A stretch of 64,000 nt of DNA from Glandiceps talaboti (GCF_964340395.1 NC_135555.1:5534501-5598500), one strand, 5' to 3'; shown: positions 25,351 through 39,000, counted from the stretch's first letter. Numbers and translations: made by a program. The notes: generated by a model from the sequence alone, not told the origin.

Positions 25351-27313
25351 AATAGTGTGGATTTTCCTTGCTAGAGTGTCCATTTGTTTGTTTGTTTTTG
25401 CTTGTTATATTTCATGTTTTTGCTTCGAAACCCTGGTAAAGACTTCACTTATTAATCATTAGAATTGTGGGAAAACAAAGTAAAAGGCCTGGGGAACTCG
25501 GGTAGACTTTATACATATTATACAGAGAATGTCATTGTCAAACACTGCATGATAGTCACAAGTCTTTGGGCTAGCCATGACATGGTCATGGTCACTGTTA
25601 AGTTAAGGTGTGGTTTAAATTTCCTATTCTCAGCACATACCATTACCACACAAAGATCATTATATCAGGTAACAATGTTTCTTGGGACTTTTACGAACTG
25701 ACAATTTATCACTGTCACAATTTCCGGAACAGATACATGTACAGTGAAACCTTGGAAACAAGTATTTGCAGGCACCATCAGGATGAACAGTCTCCTAAAA
25801 AAATGATTTGTTAAGCTTTTATCAACACTTGATAAAAATATTTTGAATTACTTTCCAAGATAATGCAGTGTGCATTGAGTACAGCCACACATGCAAGGAC
25901 AGAATATACATGTATATTGATGCTGATGGATAAAACCAGTCGTAATGTACAGTACGTGCAAAGAAGTCATTTTAAGGTCATTAATCTACTCTGAAAGGAA
26001 TGTACTTGTGAATGTAGGGTCCACCGTGATTGGCTGGCATGGAATATAACTACAACACAAATAAATAATAAAGGCAAAAAAGAAAATTATTAAAGTTATT
26101 TTGCTGATCTCATGATCTATAGGTACAGGAAAAGCTAGTCTAAGTGTGCAAGAAACCTGTAAAGTTGAGTTTTGTTGAGACAGTCCAGTTTTCTTTTTTG
26201 TTCCTTTTTTTTTTCTCTATAAATACAAATCATATATCTTTTTATTTAAAAGCCTAGTGCTTCATGATCTAAATCTCATCAAAATAGCCATTTAACTATT
26301 TTTTATGCCATTTCTTGATATCATTTTATCAACTGACTGAGTGCAATATATGACCACCTGTTGGCAGTTGTTGTACATCATCATTGTCATCCTTTCCCAA
26401 AAACAATAATGGTATCAAAAATTGTTTTGTTATCAGTGTTTCATATGAACAGAGACAGTTTTGCTGAATAGCAGCTAGACAGTCATTGTATGATTACTGG
26501 CCATAAAGATGATAAACATGGTAACATGTGGACATGAAGTTTAGTCGTTCAATTGGTTACTGATGTACACAATTATTAAATACCATGCCATCTGAAATAC
26601 AAACAAGTGTTTTAAATTTTGACGCAAATATGGTTTGATTTATAAATGTGTATTTTTGAATCATTATCAACGGCATCTTGTCAGCCTGTGCACCAAATTA
26701 TTAATATGGCCTCCTTACTGTTGGATTTAATAGTTCATCTACATTCTACCTAAAAGTCATCCAGCATGTACCATGTCTTGTTGATGATGGGGACCAACTG
26801 GAATATATCAGATTCTGGTCAGGTATCAAAAGGAACTACCGACAATCAAATTTGTAAAAATAAATACCTTAAATAGCACTTATTCATGGGAAACCTTACA
26901 CAACACTGTTTAAAAATAAAACATACCACAGAGCAATCAACAATACTAGACAGCAAGACTCTCTGATGCAAACTCAGACACACTGATGTTCAGCGTGTAA
27001 ATTTGTACACAAACCTTACAAAACCTTAGCTCCTTTCACAGACCTATCAGTTTACCATACATGTTTCTAGTATATCAAACACATCCAAAGTTCATTACAA
27101 GTTTGTGCGCTGGAATCACTTTCTTATCATGTTATTTGGTGCAAGACTTTCCTGTTTGTTCAAGGTGAAAGTTAAGATTCCAATATGCCAAAACTATGTC
27201 TATTATGCTGTATACAAATTACACAGTACATTTGATGATTGGTCAGTCACTTGAATACCTCACATCACAATTTTACTATCTTCATTGTCTAAACTGTCAA
27301 GGTTGGGGGTATA

Positions 27314-27613
27314 TGAGTGATGACATCCCTACAGCTGCTAAGGAAGAGGGTTAAAGTGATGACATCTCTACAGACATTAAGGGAGGGGGGTACACGTATG
27401 AGTGATGACATTCATATTGACTTGATGGGTATGAGTGATGACATCTTTACAGATATTAAAGAAGGGGATATGAGTGATGACATCCCTATAGACGTTAAGG
27501 GAGGGGGTGCAAGTGATGACATCCCTATAGATATTAGGGGAGGGGATATGAGTGATGACATCCCAATAGACATTAGGGGAGGGGTATGAGTGATGACATC
27601 CCTATAGACTTTG
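27314..27613. repeat. Minisatellite of about eight 33-45 bp units
   Basis: Units read GAGTGATGACATCCCTATAG, then ACATTAGGGGAGGGGTAT, with variation. The 90-codon open frame across it (MSDDIPIDIRGG repeats) is a translated minisatellite. Confidence 0.85.
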
Positions 27614-29936
27614 GGATTGTCCCAATGCTGTATTAATTTTTACACAGTATAATTTTACATCTACCACCAAATACATGTAAAATTCATCACAGTGAAGTTT
27701 ACATTCAAGCTGTTAAATACTTTAAGTGTATGTTTAAATACAAACCTCAACAATCCAAATGTTCTTACTGATAACAGTCATACTTATCTCACCATAAAAG
27801 AATTTTGTTAGTTATAAAATACAAAATCTTCACGCTATACCCTCTGGTCTATAAACAAGTAGCCATTCATCTTTGAACATGACATTTATACTATCCACCA
27901 TGGACTTGCCACATTTCTGGTGTTAAAACAATCTGACCACACCCAACAATGATATGCAACGTACTTGCAAAGAACAGAAAGACAAATCTGTGTCGACTAC
28001 TACTTCTGTACACTGTGTCATGATGCCAGTCCATACATCACTTTTGAGAAATTATTGATATGCACTGCATACATGTATTAAATAAAGAATACACTCCTAC
28101 AACAGGAAAAATTCAAATATTTTGGTGCAAAATTGAAAAGATGTATATATCGATCAAACAAACCATGTATATATTATATAGTGTATTTCTGCAAATATGA
28201 CAAAAATATTTCGATCAAAAAGTTAAAACAAAATAACAGAAATCACTCAGAAATCATTCATTCAGGAAATGTGGTAATGTGAAATATTTTTAAAAATTTT
28301 CACATGCCAAAGATACAAATGTTTTGTTTAACTATAGCAGGATGGAGACTGCACAGTCAAATTAATACAGCTAGCATTAGTCAAGAATTTTGAACTGGAT
28401 GGTTTCAATCAATAACATATCTTATTTAGGATCACATGTCACTTAGACTTGTACCCTAATGGTATGTTTTGGGTTATTGCCATGGCAACTTGACTTAATT
28501 CATAGAGAGTCAAAATCTGCAAAAACAAACTAAACCGTTGTTAGTGTGATGCTAGTGTGACCTTTGCAAGATTCCCTGCTGACAATGGTCAACTTGGTAC
28601 ATGGGACGTGTATGTACCACAGTATCTGTTTAATGGCAACCAACTTTAAATAGTTTGTTTGATGACAGATTTTGCTGGCATGTCTTATCGTTTTCCCTAT
28701 GTTATTTCACTTGATTTATATTTATATGAAATGTCACCTTTGGGTTCATTTGCAGAATTTGCAGTACCAGTAGCCTGAAGGAACTTGCCAGATGACTTTC
28801 AATAGCCATCTCTTCAACAATGTCTTAGAAAATATAGAATTGGTTGAAAGATGAAATTTGTCTATTTTCCATTAATCCTACTATTAAACAGGAAACTTCA
28901 TTTGCAGTTTTACAAAGTTCTATTGTATTAACTTTTAAAAAATAATATTAAGAGCAACATAATTTCTGCAAAGTGTGGGTGGGGTTCTTTTTATGGCAGA
29001 GGTACGGTGGGAAACAGACAAAAAGTTAGATGAATTCACAGACAACAATTTCCACAGCCCCTTTGAGCAATGTCCTTTGGGTTAAAAAATATATCAATGT
29101 GGCATGATTATTTTATTCTTAATCTGGACTAAGGTTTTCCTAACAGATGGTTGGCAAGTCCTAATTCAGTAGGTCTCCATAAATGGTACATGTAGTCTAC
29201 ACACAAATATTTACCACCGCCTAATTCACCATGGTAAAAATGAAACAGAACATAGTACTTTCTAGGGTAAAAGATCAAGAAACTCCTTTAAAACCTAGAA
29301 AGAATTGAAGAGCCAGTGCCAATACATCAATCTTATACAACAGACTGTTTTCTGAAAAGGATCAAGTGGCTAGTTTCTTCAAATTTCCATTCTTATCACA
29401 AGAGAGATATATCAGGTCAGAAAGAATTTGAGGGTTGGAAATGTTGCCATTAGGGGATTACATTTATCAGTATTGTCATGTTTTACTCACAACAAGTTCA
29501 ATGTAACAACGTCCTTGTCTCTGAGAACACAGAAATGATGAGTTCGCTGGAGACAGTCCAACTCCCAGCTTAACTTTAAAAGAAACTCTGAAGTGATAAC
29601 AACATTTACAGGGAAAACACACTGTTGTGAAATTTTCACTGCCCCAAAGTTTATTGTGACAACTTTCACCTTAGTCTACCCTGCCAAGCTCATTCAATGA
29701 GCTAATAAATTCTTTCCTAAGCGATCCACAAGATGAACTGCCATGTTCCAATTCCTTGACTAAGTCAAAGCTTTGGGGAACAGCAGCTGGGTTGAACTCT
29801 AACATCAATATCAGAATGAAAGCAGATTGGAAGTGGCAATTGATACAGAACAGTATTGTACAGCTGATTGCATCACTTAGGAAAACAGGATCAGTTACAC
29901 GGACAACTCAAAGATCAAGATCATCCAATCAAAACG

Positions 29937-30218
29937 TTAAAGATACAAACCTTGGTAAACTGTGAAGGGATAAAGAACCCAAAACAGTCCTGGAATGATA
30001 TACTTTTGAAAGTGTGGGCGATGGATATGTTCTTTCTTCTTCTCAATTTTGTGTCGAGTGTCCTTGATATTCTGTTTGAGTTGCGTCTTGTATTGAGGAA
30101 CTTTCTGGGGTATCACATTCCCAGCTTTCCGTAGAAAGGCAACCACTTTTGTATCATGCTCTCGTATTTTCTCAGACGCTCCTTCTTCAAACACAATCCT
30201 GTACTTCTTGACAGACAT
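29937..30218 (-). CDS. Possible nested small ORF, unrecognised 93-residue protein
   Basis: The ORF begins ATG TCT GTC AAG AAG (context CCAACCATGT) and encodes a Lys/Arg/Glu-rich N-terminal 75 residues (MSVKKYRIVFEEGASEKIRE at the start). A hydrophobic segment, YIIPGLFWVLYPFTVY, follows near residues 75-90. Its composition looks protein-like rather than random: charged residues, no simple repeat. A good donor, CCAAG/GTTTGT, sits just before the stop, so it may be a first exon. The 150 bases upstream are locally CpG-rich and include an NRF1-like word, CGCACATGCGCC (about 30359-30370). I recognise no family. It could be a nested gene, a retrocopy fragment or chance. Confidence 0.3.
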   Translation of the reverse strand: MSVKKYRIVFEEGASEKIREHDTKVVAFLRKAGNVIPQKVPQYKTQLKQNIKDTRHKIEKKKEHIHRPHFQKYIIPGLFWVLYPFTVYQGLYL

Positions 30219-31018
30219 GGTTGGGGAAAAAACTACAGGTTTTTCACAAACTCACATCTTCCACTACACTGTACATACATGTACATCCCCCTAAAGTTTA
30301 GAGTCTGTGATATGCGACACTTCTTCCATACTGAGATGGAGAGTAAACTTTCGGCATCCTACGCACATGCGCCTGTGGAGTCAGTCTGGGTGTGGATGGA
30401 GTGTGGGAGGCTGGGACCACTATCAGGCTGATTAATGGGAGAAGATTAGGACACAGCCCAAGGAAATAGAAACCACATGGCATGTATTACCTCAAAGCAG
30501 GTCATAGTCAAAACTGACAACCCTCAGCCAGCTGCAGGCATGTGCTGGTGACGCCATACATCACATTTATATAAACAAACGACAACATGTATGATGTAAA
30601 ATGCATTGTTGATTAATATGTCTGAACAAATTAACCAGTGTGTTTATTTGGTGTCCATTGAGACCAAGGTACTTTCAATCTACACATCTTGTACACATTT
30701 GACCTTCTGTAAGTATTGCTGAAGTAGACCATGGATGCAGCTACTGCCAGGACACTTAATTTCTCATCAATCCTAACCCCTATTGTACTGTGGGAAATTT
30801 TATCCAGATTCAGTTACACAACTTCCAAATCCGTTCAACTTCCTTGTTGGTAACGAATCAATCTCTGACATGGTGGCAAATGTAGCTGTATGAAAACTAG
30901 GCAGCTGGAGGAAAACTTGTCTAAGAAATATGAGCATGGCTGATAGAGAGACTAACCAGTACCCTCTACATGTAAGTTGGATTTTGGTGATGGTATCTGT
31001 ACAAATGTAGGTGTTAGT

Positions 31019-31313
31019 TGTCAAAGTATGATGTTGCCAGCATTTACCAACTTTCTCCTTTGCGGAAGCCATTAATAATGTACACAGTGACTTCTAAATG
31101 TTTGATGTTGTTGAAGATCAAGTTGAATTTATGAACTTGTCTCATTACTTTGATAGGATTTTATGTGGGTTTCAGTAGATGCTGTAAAATTTTCTTGTCA
31201 AATTATGGTGTTGCTGGAAACTATGCTTTCCTTTGTGAAAGCCGTTAATGGTGTATGCTGACACCAAAAGTCTGGTAAGGGCTGAGGGTCAGGTTGAATT
31301 TATGTCTCATTAG
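31019..31313. repeat. Diverged direct duplication (about 120 bp, 178 bp apart)
   Basis: The stretch from about 31019 (TCAAAGTATGATGTTGCC...) recurs from about 31197 (TCAAATTATGGTGTTGCT...). Both end in GGTTGAATTTATG..(C)TCATTA-like sequence. Non-coding. Confidence 0.6.
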
Positions 31314-32161
31314 CTTTTAGGTTACCAAGTTATCAATTATTTTGAGTATCTCCATACATTCATTTGCAGTATGAATTAGGATTCACTACTTTCATATAAT
31401 GAATGTGAAAGGATTGTTCCTTTATATCAAATGCCAATGATGGCACCCCACAGTAGAAAGGACTTGACTTTTATATGTTGCCTCTTTATACAAATCATGA
31501 TTTTCATGTTCCTTGATTTTGACAATTCACACATATGGCTCTTGTGTTCTAAATCAGTCACTTATGAAAAATAGCAGTGGACTATTGAAAATGAAAAGAA
31601 CTACAGACATGTTTGTATGGATTAGTGAAGATATATACATTACTGTTTCATTTACACATGATAAAAACTATTAAATACCACAAGGACTTGTAGCGAAGTT
31701 TGTTATTTTTCTTGTGTACCATGACTGACTTTATGAACAGTTCTCTGCTACATGTAGCTATCTAGGGCAAGCTGTGAAAAGAGCATACACATTTTACTGC
31801 AGATACTAGTATCATTTTGTTATGAAAATAGTTTCACGACCATGTCTGAAACTGTCAGTGAAAGTTAATTGAAAGAGTAAACATTCATAATACTTCACAG
31901 TGCATGTAATTCCATTTGTATAGCCTCCAGGCATACATGTATGTCAACACCCATTATCCTCATGGGAATAGCATTAGCCACTTATTCTCAAGTAATACAA
32001 TATTGGGGGGGGGGGGGAACTTTTGTCCATGGAGTTTGGAAAAGCTTGTACACATAGTGACAACTGTCAGGGTTTGAATGATACAATTTGTACCATCATA
32101 GTCTAAAACACATAACAGCCAAGAAAACCATGCACTCCCCTTTGCTTTCACTTTAGGTTGC

Positions 32162-32199
32162 ACCATAGACCCTCCACCACTGGGTGGAGGGTCGATGGT
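32162..32199. repeat. Dispersed GGGTGGAGGGTC hairpin, copy 2
   Basis: The 17-bp arms (ACCATAGACCCTCCACC and its complement with one mismatch) surround a 4-base loop. The surrounding sequence, about 32116-32345, is itself a roughly 150-bp direct duplication sharing GCACTC.CCTT..TTTTCACTT..GGTTGCAC. Confidence 0.65.
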
Positions 32200-33799
32200 T
32201 GCACTCAGAAAATGGATGGGAGGGGGGGGGTGTCATGCACATACATATCATTAGTACATACAGACAAGAAAACAATGCACTCTCCTTGTTTTCACTTAAG
32301 GTTGCACTCAGAAATTCCAAATAGATGGGGGTCATGCACACTTCATAAATTGTGATATTATGTCTTGAGTAAACATCCTGTCCTCAATTTTCAAATACAT
32401 TCTTATGCCTATCAACCTATCTCATCCCCAACAGCACTCTCTTATCAGATTGACTGCTCAAAGTTTATGAAATATGACTGCTGTTATTGAAAAGTAACTT
32501 TGACAAATGATTCAAATGTAATTTAAAATAAATTTCAGAGATATAAAATTTCAATTTGTCAGCTATTAAACAGCAAAGATTGTTAGATCATGTTGGATGC
32601 TGTTGAGTAAGTAATATTGAATTTCATTTGACTGGTTTATTTTCCTAATAATATTCCATTGTTTATTTCCCTGCTAGTTCTGCTAATCTATCCTCATGCT
32701 ATTGAAGGCCCTCCCCATCATATTTATTGAACACTCCCTGAAATGAGACGTCAGCCATTCATTTAGTGTCACTGTGATCTTTCTAGTCTTCACAGCATAC
32801 ACATTGCAGGAAATCAGTGATAAGCCTGGTTTACTTTGATGCCATTACCCAAACAAGGAGAAAGAGTCGAGTCGTGCCCAAAATGAAAACTAAGACATGT
32901 CATGAGAACAGTTTCCTTATCTTAGAGATTTCTTAATAGCCATATTTACAGATGGTCAGTACCGTCTTAGAGAGCAATGGCTCATTCCATCAAACTCAAC
33001 TTTACATTTATAGCAGCGTAACTCTGCCCTCACCCATCATATATCTCTCATCTGTCATGTTGATGTATGACTTCGGAATTCCACACTCATTGGCCCTAAA
33101 CAGAGTTCACCCTCATTGTGGACACTTTAAATTATTATCATATCCAACCACTACTCAATGTCCCAATGGATTTTTGATTATTACGTTACAGTTTTAAAAC
33201 AAAATATTATGTTTAGATTTTATTCCATATCAAATACAAACACAGACTGTGTTCTTTGAAAGTGGAGAATGTTCAGAATAAACAAAACTTGACACAGGGT
33301 CATTTGGAAAGAGTCTCCTGAGAACTACAACATACTGCAAAGTAGTATAGAAACTCAATAAAGAGAAAATGAAATGTCCAATATACCATGATGGAATATA
33401 AACTATGTGTAGCTGTGATTCCAATATCAATTGCTGGTGTGCATGGATCATACAAAGTAGATGTAAAAATGAATGAGATGCATTTGTCATCACCAAAAGT
33501 TGGTATTCCTAGGCTATAATACCTTATACTAGGTGGTGACCAGCGTGCCTAGGATCCCCACCCGACTGAATTCTCGGTTAGTGTGCCCTCTACGCTAATA
33601 ATGCATGCCATGCCACTGACAAACATGTGATACATAAAAAATAAAACTTGGTGTTCCTCTTTCCCTTTTAAACCAATAGCTACAATTTTTTTATAAAAGG
33701 GCACACTGATAATTTATGTGCAATTTTTAACACCTTGAGCAAACTGTTGTAATTATTCTAATTTTTATTTATCTGACAAGTCATTTGATATGTAACTTC

Positions 33800-34107
33800 T
33801 ATTGTTGACCTGGGCAGGGGTCAAACATCAAAGAGTAAATGGATTTGTTTGTCATCATAAGAAAAGCCACACTTTATGACTTAATACAAACTGTCCAGTT
33901 TGTTGTTATTGACCTGGGCAGGGGTCAATGTCAAAGAGAAAATGGTATGTCAGTTATCATAGGAAAGGCCAGACCTTATGATCAAACATAGATTGTAATG
34001 TGTCCTTATTGACCTACGAAGGGGATCAATGTCAAAGGGTAAATGAATTTGTCTGTTAGCAAAAGAACGGACAAACCTCATGACCTAATACAAAGTGTAG
34101 TTCATCC
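33800..34107. repeat. Three tandem diverged units of about 100 bp
   Basis: Each unit contains TTGACCTGGGCAGGGGTCAA (or a variant), then TCAAAG.GTAAATG and CTTTATGAC/CCTTATGAT. They start near 33804, 33905 and 34006. Confidence 0.75.
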
Positions 34108-34823
34108 TACAGTGTTACAATAATAATGTATTCACACAGCTGACTGTTATGTTATGTTATGTTATATCATTTGTTTACTAAAGTGTTCTATGTAGACTTT
34201 TTCATGCTGACTATTGTTTACACTTTAATGAAAGGGTTCATGATGGCATAATGATATCAACAGGAATGATAGTCAAATTACTGTGGAGAAGTACACTGTA
34301 CTTTCAGCTATTAATTACACTTATAACATCTGCTGGCACTTTTATTGGAATACGCAAAGGTAAAGTAATGTGTAACCATTACAGCACAACATTTATGCAG
34401 GTATACATGTACATGTAGCCACATCTCGATGTAAAACTAAAATTGGTCCCTGGAAATATAGAAATGAGGTTAATTTTTTTCAAAATAGAAACATAACTTA
34501 AACATGGTATCATTATCAGGTAGTCACTTTCAAATGAAACTTCTCTGTGATCATATGTTATACCAAGCCATATGGTAGTATCCAAACTAAATACACCATT
34601 TATTTTTTGATTATTATCATATGTCACTACATTGTAACATGTAAGTGCACTGCCAGTTTTGTTATGCTAGGTGAAAATTACAACATTAGGGTAAACTCCC
34701 TTATTTTGGTTTTAAACTTTAGAAATATGGTTTTCATAATTTTAAAGTAAATATCATTATTCTCCGACATTCTAATCATTACCATAGGAAATAGCTGTAA
34801 CACATTCACTATATAGTCCTTAA

Positions 34824-35160
34824 AGTGGTCATATGAATGAAGAATGGGTATTTATTTTGGATTTTTAATTCATATAGCAATTTTACCTCATCACCCTACT
34901 TGAAGAATCAATTTCAAACAACAAAGACTGTGTTTGTACATTGCGAAAAACTAAAAAATTGTATTAAAAGTTTGTTACTGTACATACAATAACAAAGATT
35001 TTACATATTTATTTATGAATCTTTTGCAATTTATTGAGTCACAAACAAGGACTTGGCATATGTTGTTTCACATTGATTTTTCAAGTAGGAAGCCATGATA
35101 AAATTGTTTTATAAATTAAAAATCCAAAATAAATACCCAATCCTCATCCATATGCCCACT
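34824..35160. mobile_element. MITE with long inverted arms and TTAA target duplication
   Basis: The element is bounded by TTAA at 34820-34823 and 35161-35164. The terminal arms AGTGGTCATATGAATGA... and (complement) AGTGGGCATATGGATGA... remain alignable for at least 55 bp, sharing GGGTATTTATTTTGG. Similarity continues inward for perhaps another 60-80 bp. It is 337 bp with no ORF. TTAA duplications are typical of piggyBac-superfamily elements and their MITEs. The duplication and arms are seen; the superfamily is inference. Confidence 0.7.
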
Positions 35161-35481
35161 TTAAAAACTTTATTACACGTTCAACCCATCTACACATTAC
35201 AATACATCATGAAAGGTAACTTCTGTCAATCATAATAGTTTGCATAGTCAGAACAAAGAAAACTATTATTATATCATTCACAAAGACATGGGCTATGGAA
35301 GCCACATTATCAAATAATTTGCAAATATCATTTCTTTTTAATTAAAAAAATAGCATGTTATGAAATCTGACCATGTTCAAAATTTATTTTACCACAGTAC
35401 TCAACCAAAATTATAATTTAATGAACAAGTATGGTTTATATCGTGGAAAATGTGTATGTTTATTTTATCACATTTCCTCCC

Positions 35482-35990
35482 TAAATGCCCGGTTACACGA
35501 TGCAACGAGCAACTCACTATTAAGCAATTGCCTCGTGTACGCCCTCCATCGCAGGGCCTTGCAACATCATTAGGTGCGTCACAAGGAAACCGACATGTCA
35601 GTTATTCTGCAACTCATCGCAAGTTGTTTCTTGAGTTGCTTCATGAATTTCCCCATTTCCACTTCGTCGCGTCACAAGCAGTAACCTTTGATATATACCC
35701 TGGGTATATATCAAAGGTACATGTAACCCACATCTTCCACTACACTGTTTTCTGTCATTTTATTGGTAAATATTAGCAATTTTATAGCATTTCTGCCAAG
35801 TTCTTGCCACTAGGAGACTTGACCTCTATGACCTGTAACATTTATATGTCTACGTATGTGCAAGACTTAGCCCTTGCGACTCGCCAAGCAACTAGTTGCC
35901 TTGTGTATGCACTCCGTCGCAGTTGCTAGCCTCATCACATGCGACGAATAGCTTCATGAGTTGCATCGTGTACATGTAACTGGGCCTTTA
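35482..35990. mobile_element. CpG-rich MITE-like element with terminal inverted repeats
   Basis: The left end TAAATGCCCGGTTACACGAT (then GCAAC) matches the complement of the right end, TAAAGGCCCAGTTAC, then a 6-base insertion and ACACGATGCAAC. Inside, AACTAGTTGCC/GCAATTGCC and CGTCGCAG-type words recur. A 17-bp arm hairpin (ACCTTTGATATATACCC, one-base loop) sits at 35684-35718. CpG is much commoner than in the surrounding intron, which suggests a fairly recent insertion. No transposase ORF. Confidence 0.6.
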
Positions 35991-36002
35991 AACAGTGGTA
36001 CT

Positions 36003-36090
36003 CCAGCCTGCCTACATCACTGATCTGTGACTCAGCTATGCTTGGATGGTGAAACAAGCACAGCAGAGTCACAGATGTAAACAGGCTAGT
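36003..36090. mobile_element. Short foldback related to the 16.7-kb element
   Basis: AGCCTGCCTACATCACTGATC and CTGTGACTC on the left are mirrored by GAGTCACAGATGTAAACAGG and CT on the right. The left arm has an extra stretch of about seven bases. The shared words suggest an internally deleted member of the same family. Confidence 0.45.
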
Positions 36091-39000
36091 GGTTCTCAAA
36101 CTCCAACAAACAATGCTGTAATGGATTTAGACAATTTTCAACAATGCATTATACAAATAACTCCTACATGTACTTCTGAGGGGTTCAAAATGCACAGTAC
36201 TGACATAGTATTAGGAAAGGAAAATAAATCTCTGAGAGAAACACACTTCACTAATGGGAAGGGCGTGACAGGAACTGTAATGTTGAATCCACTTACACTG
36301 GAGCCCTGTGACCCAATTCGTCCATCCCTATTGCTTTGTATTTAGGTCATCCTCAACATCATAACATTTATTACCTAAATAAACATACAAAGGGATTCAA
36401 AGGTTAAAGGCTTCGCGCTCATATTACTCAAGGCACTTATAAGTGGGATTTCAACTTACGAAAGCACCGCCCTCTATTGGTAAAAGAAAACTATGTTTAG
36501 CAATCTCTGTATTGTCAAATATATAGTTTTGAATTCTTATGTTCAAACTTCAAAGAATTGATTAAAAAATCAGTTAACATACACAAAGGCATGTCCTACT
36601 TTTACCTATATCATGTACATGTATCATTGCATTTCTATTAATAGTTTTATTGTATTTATAAATAGATATCTAGAGATTTTAATGAACTTGTAATACCAGT
36701 AGTAATCTACTGCATACAACACACCATATATTATATATACTGTTGTTCCTAAAACAGCAATACTTTTTTGCTCATTGTAATGTTTGAGAAACCTACACAT
36801 CATACTTATTTCATACACATCAAAACACAAAGAGTCATGTAATAACTCGGTCTGCCACAAAATTCACTTCTAACCCCCCCCCCCCCCCCTCAAAAAAAGA
36901 GAAGATTTTATGCTATATACACTAGCATGCTAAGATGAGTTTAAACAAGCATGACTAAGTTTTGCCTACTGATCCGCGAGCCTCCCTAACTCACAAATTA
37001 TATTCAGTACAAAACACGTAGCCACATTACTACCTTTACTTGATGGTGTAAATACATGGACACTTTACACATACATTGTTGTAGGTCATTTCAGGTCAGC
37101 CATGCAGTCCCAATTTGTATGGTATCAATTTTACGTTTTCACATTTGCATTCAATAAATTTATATGACAACATTGTTGAAGTACATGTAACACCCTGTCT
37201 ACCAGCACCCTGCCCTACCACATTGTCTAGTCACACTTTTATACTACAGGGAGTGTTTTACTCCATGAATAACAAGGTCACGTAAGACAACATGATGATA
37301 AAATTTTATATGAGAGTATTCCTACCATGGCTACTACAGTGCACACTATTCTCCTATAAAAGTGAATGTTTTATGTGTGTTGACCATATGCTAGGACCCT
37401 GCCATCATTTCTAAACACCCATGAACTGCCATTTACTGAAAACTTACAGACATATAATATATGTGCTTGTTTTATACATAGTGTCAAATGTCTGTCACAA
37501 TATTGTATGTAATTTGTAAAACTGCCATCACATTAAATAGGGGTGTACTTTGTTCTTTTGTTATATAGCATGAAGTCTCATCCCTTTTTACAAAATGTAG
37601 ACCAAATATAACACACTTTCCAAGCTGCCAAATACAACAAAACAAACTTACTGGCAATCTGATAGAGATACTACACCATGCCAATAAATGATGCTGCCAG
37701 TGAAGTAAATATAATTAACAAGTGACTTTTAACCTTATAATACAAATTATCTGATTGGTTTTTACACTGCACAACAGTAATCAACTAGTACAGCACATCA
37801 ATTAATTGACACCTCACCATTATCCTAAACTCAATACTGGTTGTTTACATCAATCTCCTGCCATACACACTCTCATATCATTATCTGCTAATCAGGTGGG
37901 GTTAAAGGGCTACAGTATACAAATGTACATGTCCCAACTTGACATAATTCCATATTTCCAAAAGGTTTTCAACAAGAGTGCAATGACTGCCTCATTTGTA
38001 TTCATTATATCAATACCATGTATATAGTGTCACATGTCTTCACAATGAACATAATCTTTGGACTGAGTCTGAGACAGTGAGAGTGCTCCAAATCTGAACA
38101 CTACGTGTTTTTCAAGTATATATAACAACCTGGATAGGGATGATGATGAAAATAAATAGACAAAATGAGACACTCTGGCTAGAACCGTTCACTGAAACCT
38201 ACAACGACAGAGTCAGAGAGTCTAATTAAAATAAAACATCTTAGATCACAGACCTCTGGGTAGATACATGTAAATGGTCATCATGAGTCATCATATTAGC
38301 ACAGGAGAATGCAATCTTAGATCTAACAATAATTATGTTTTGTTAGATTTTTGCATGCAACACATGAATGAACTAACAGTCAGACAGAAGTCAAGATAAA
38401 GTGTTTTTTTCTGAGCTGCACAGTACGTTAATAATTCCAGTCATCTAAATTCAATTTTGAGTCCCGACATCACACAGTATGATGCCAAGGAAGATCTATT
38501 ACCTGATAATTGATGTAATCCTTGTAATCAACCTGTACACTTCAGTCATTGAATTCTAAGTACCTAGATACACACTTAAGTTGTCAATAATGATGCCCAT
38601 CAGAATATACACTTATTGAAGCAATCAATGCTGTCATCATCTGTTTTCTTGCCTAGAGCTAAATGCTGAAATTAATGTACCATACATAGGAAATGCACAA
38701 AGCTTACTATAAAAGTATAACATACATGTATGTTGCAGGATAGAAACCAACACAATTATCTTCTATGTTTACCAAATATCTTCAGCTCGTATGATGCCCT
38801 AAGTTACTGGGAAGACATTTTTTTATACCGTTTTGTTATTCATATTTTTAATTTACATCTCTTTCATTCAATTTCTTGCATTCTTTCCTTTCAAGGTAAT
38901 AAAGCAGTTTTCAAAAGTTTCAAAATGTTTTCAATTTTGTAAATAACTAGGTACTGACAGATACATGGTGAAATCAACAGTAACTAGTAATTACTTTTAA

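Noticed and set aside
27317-27589. 90-codon ORF with MSDDIPID repeats
   Set aside because: It is a translated minisatellite; unit lengths are not multiples of three throughout and there is no homology.
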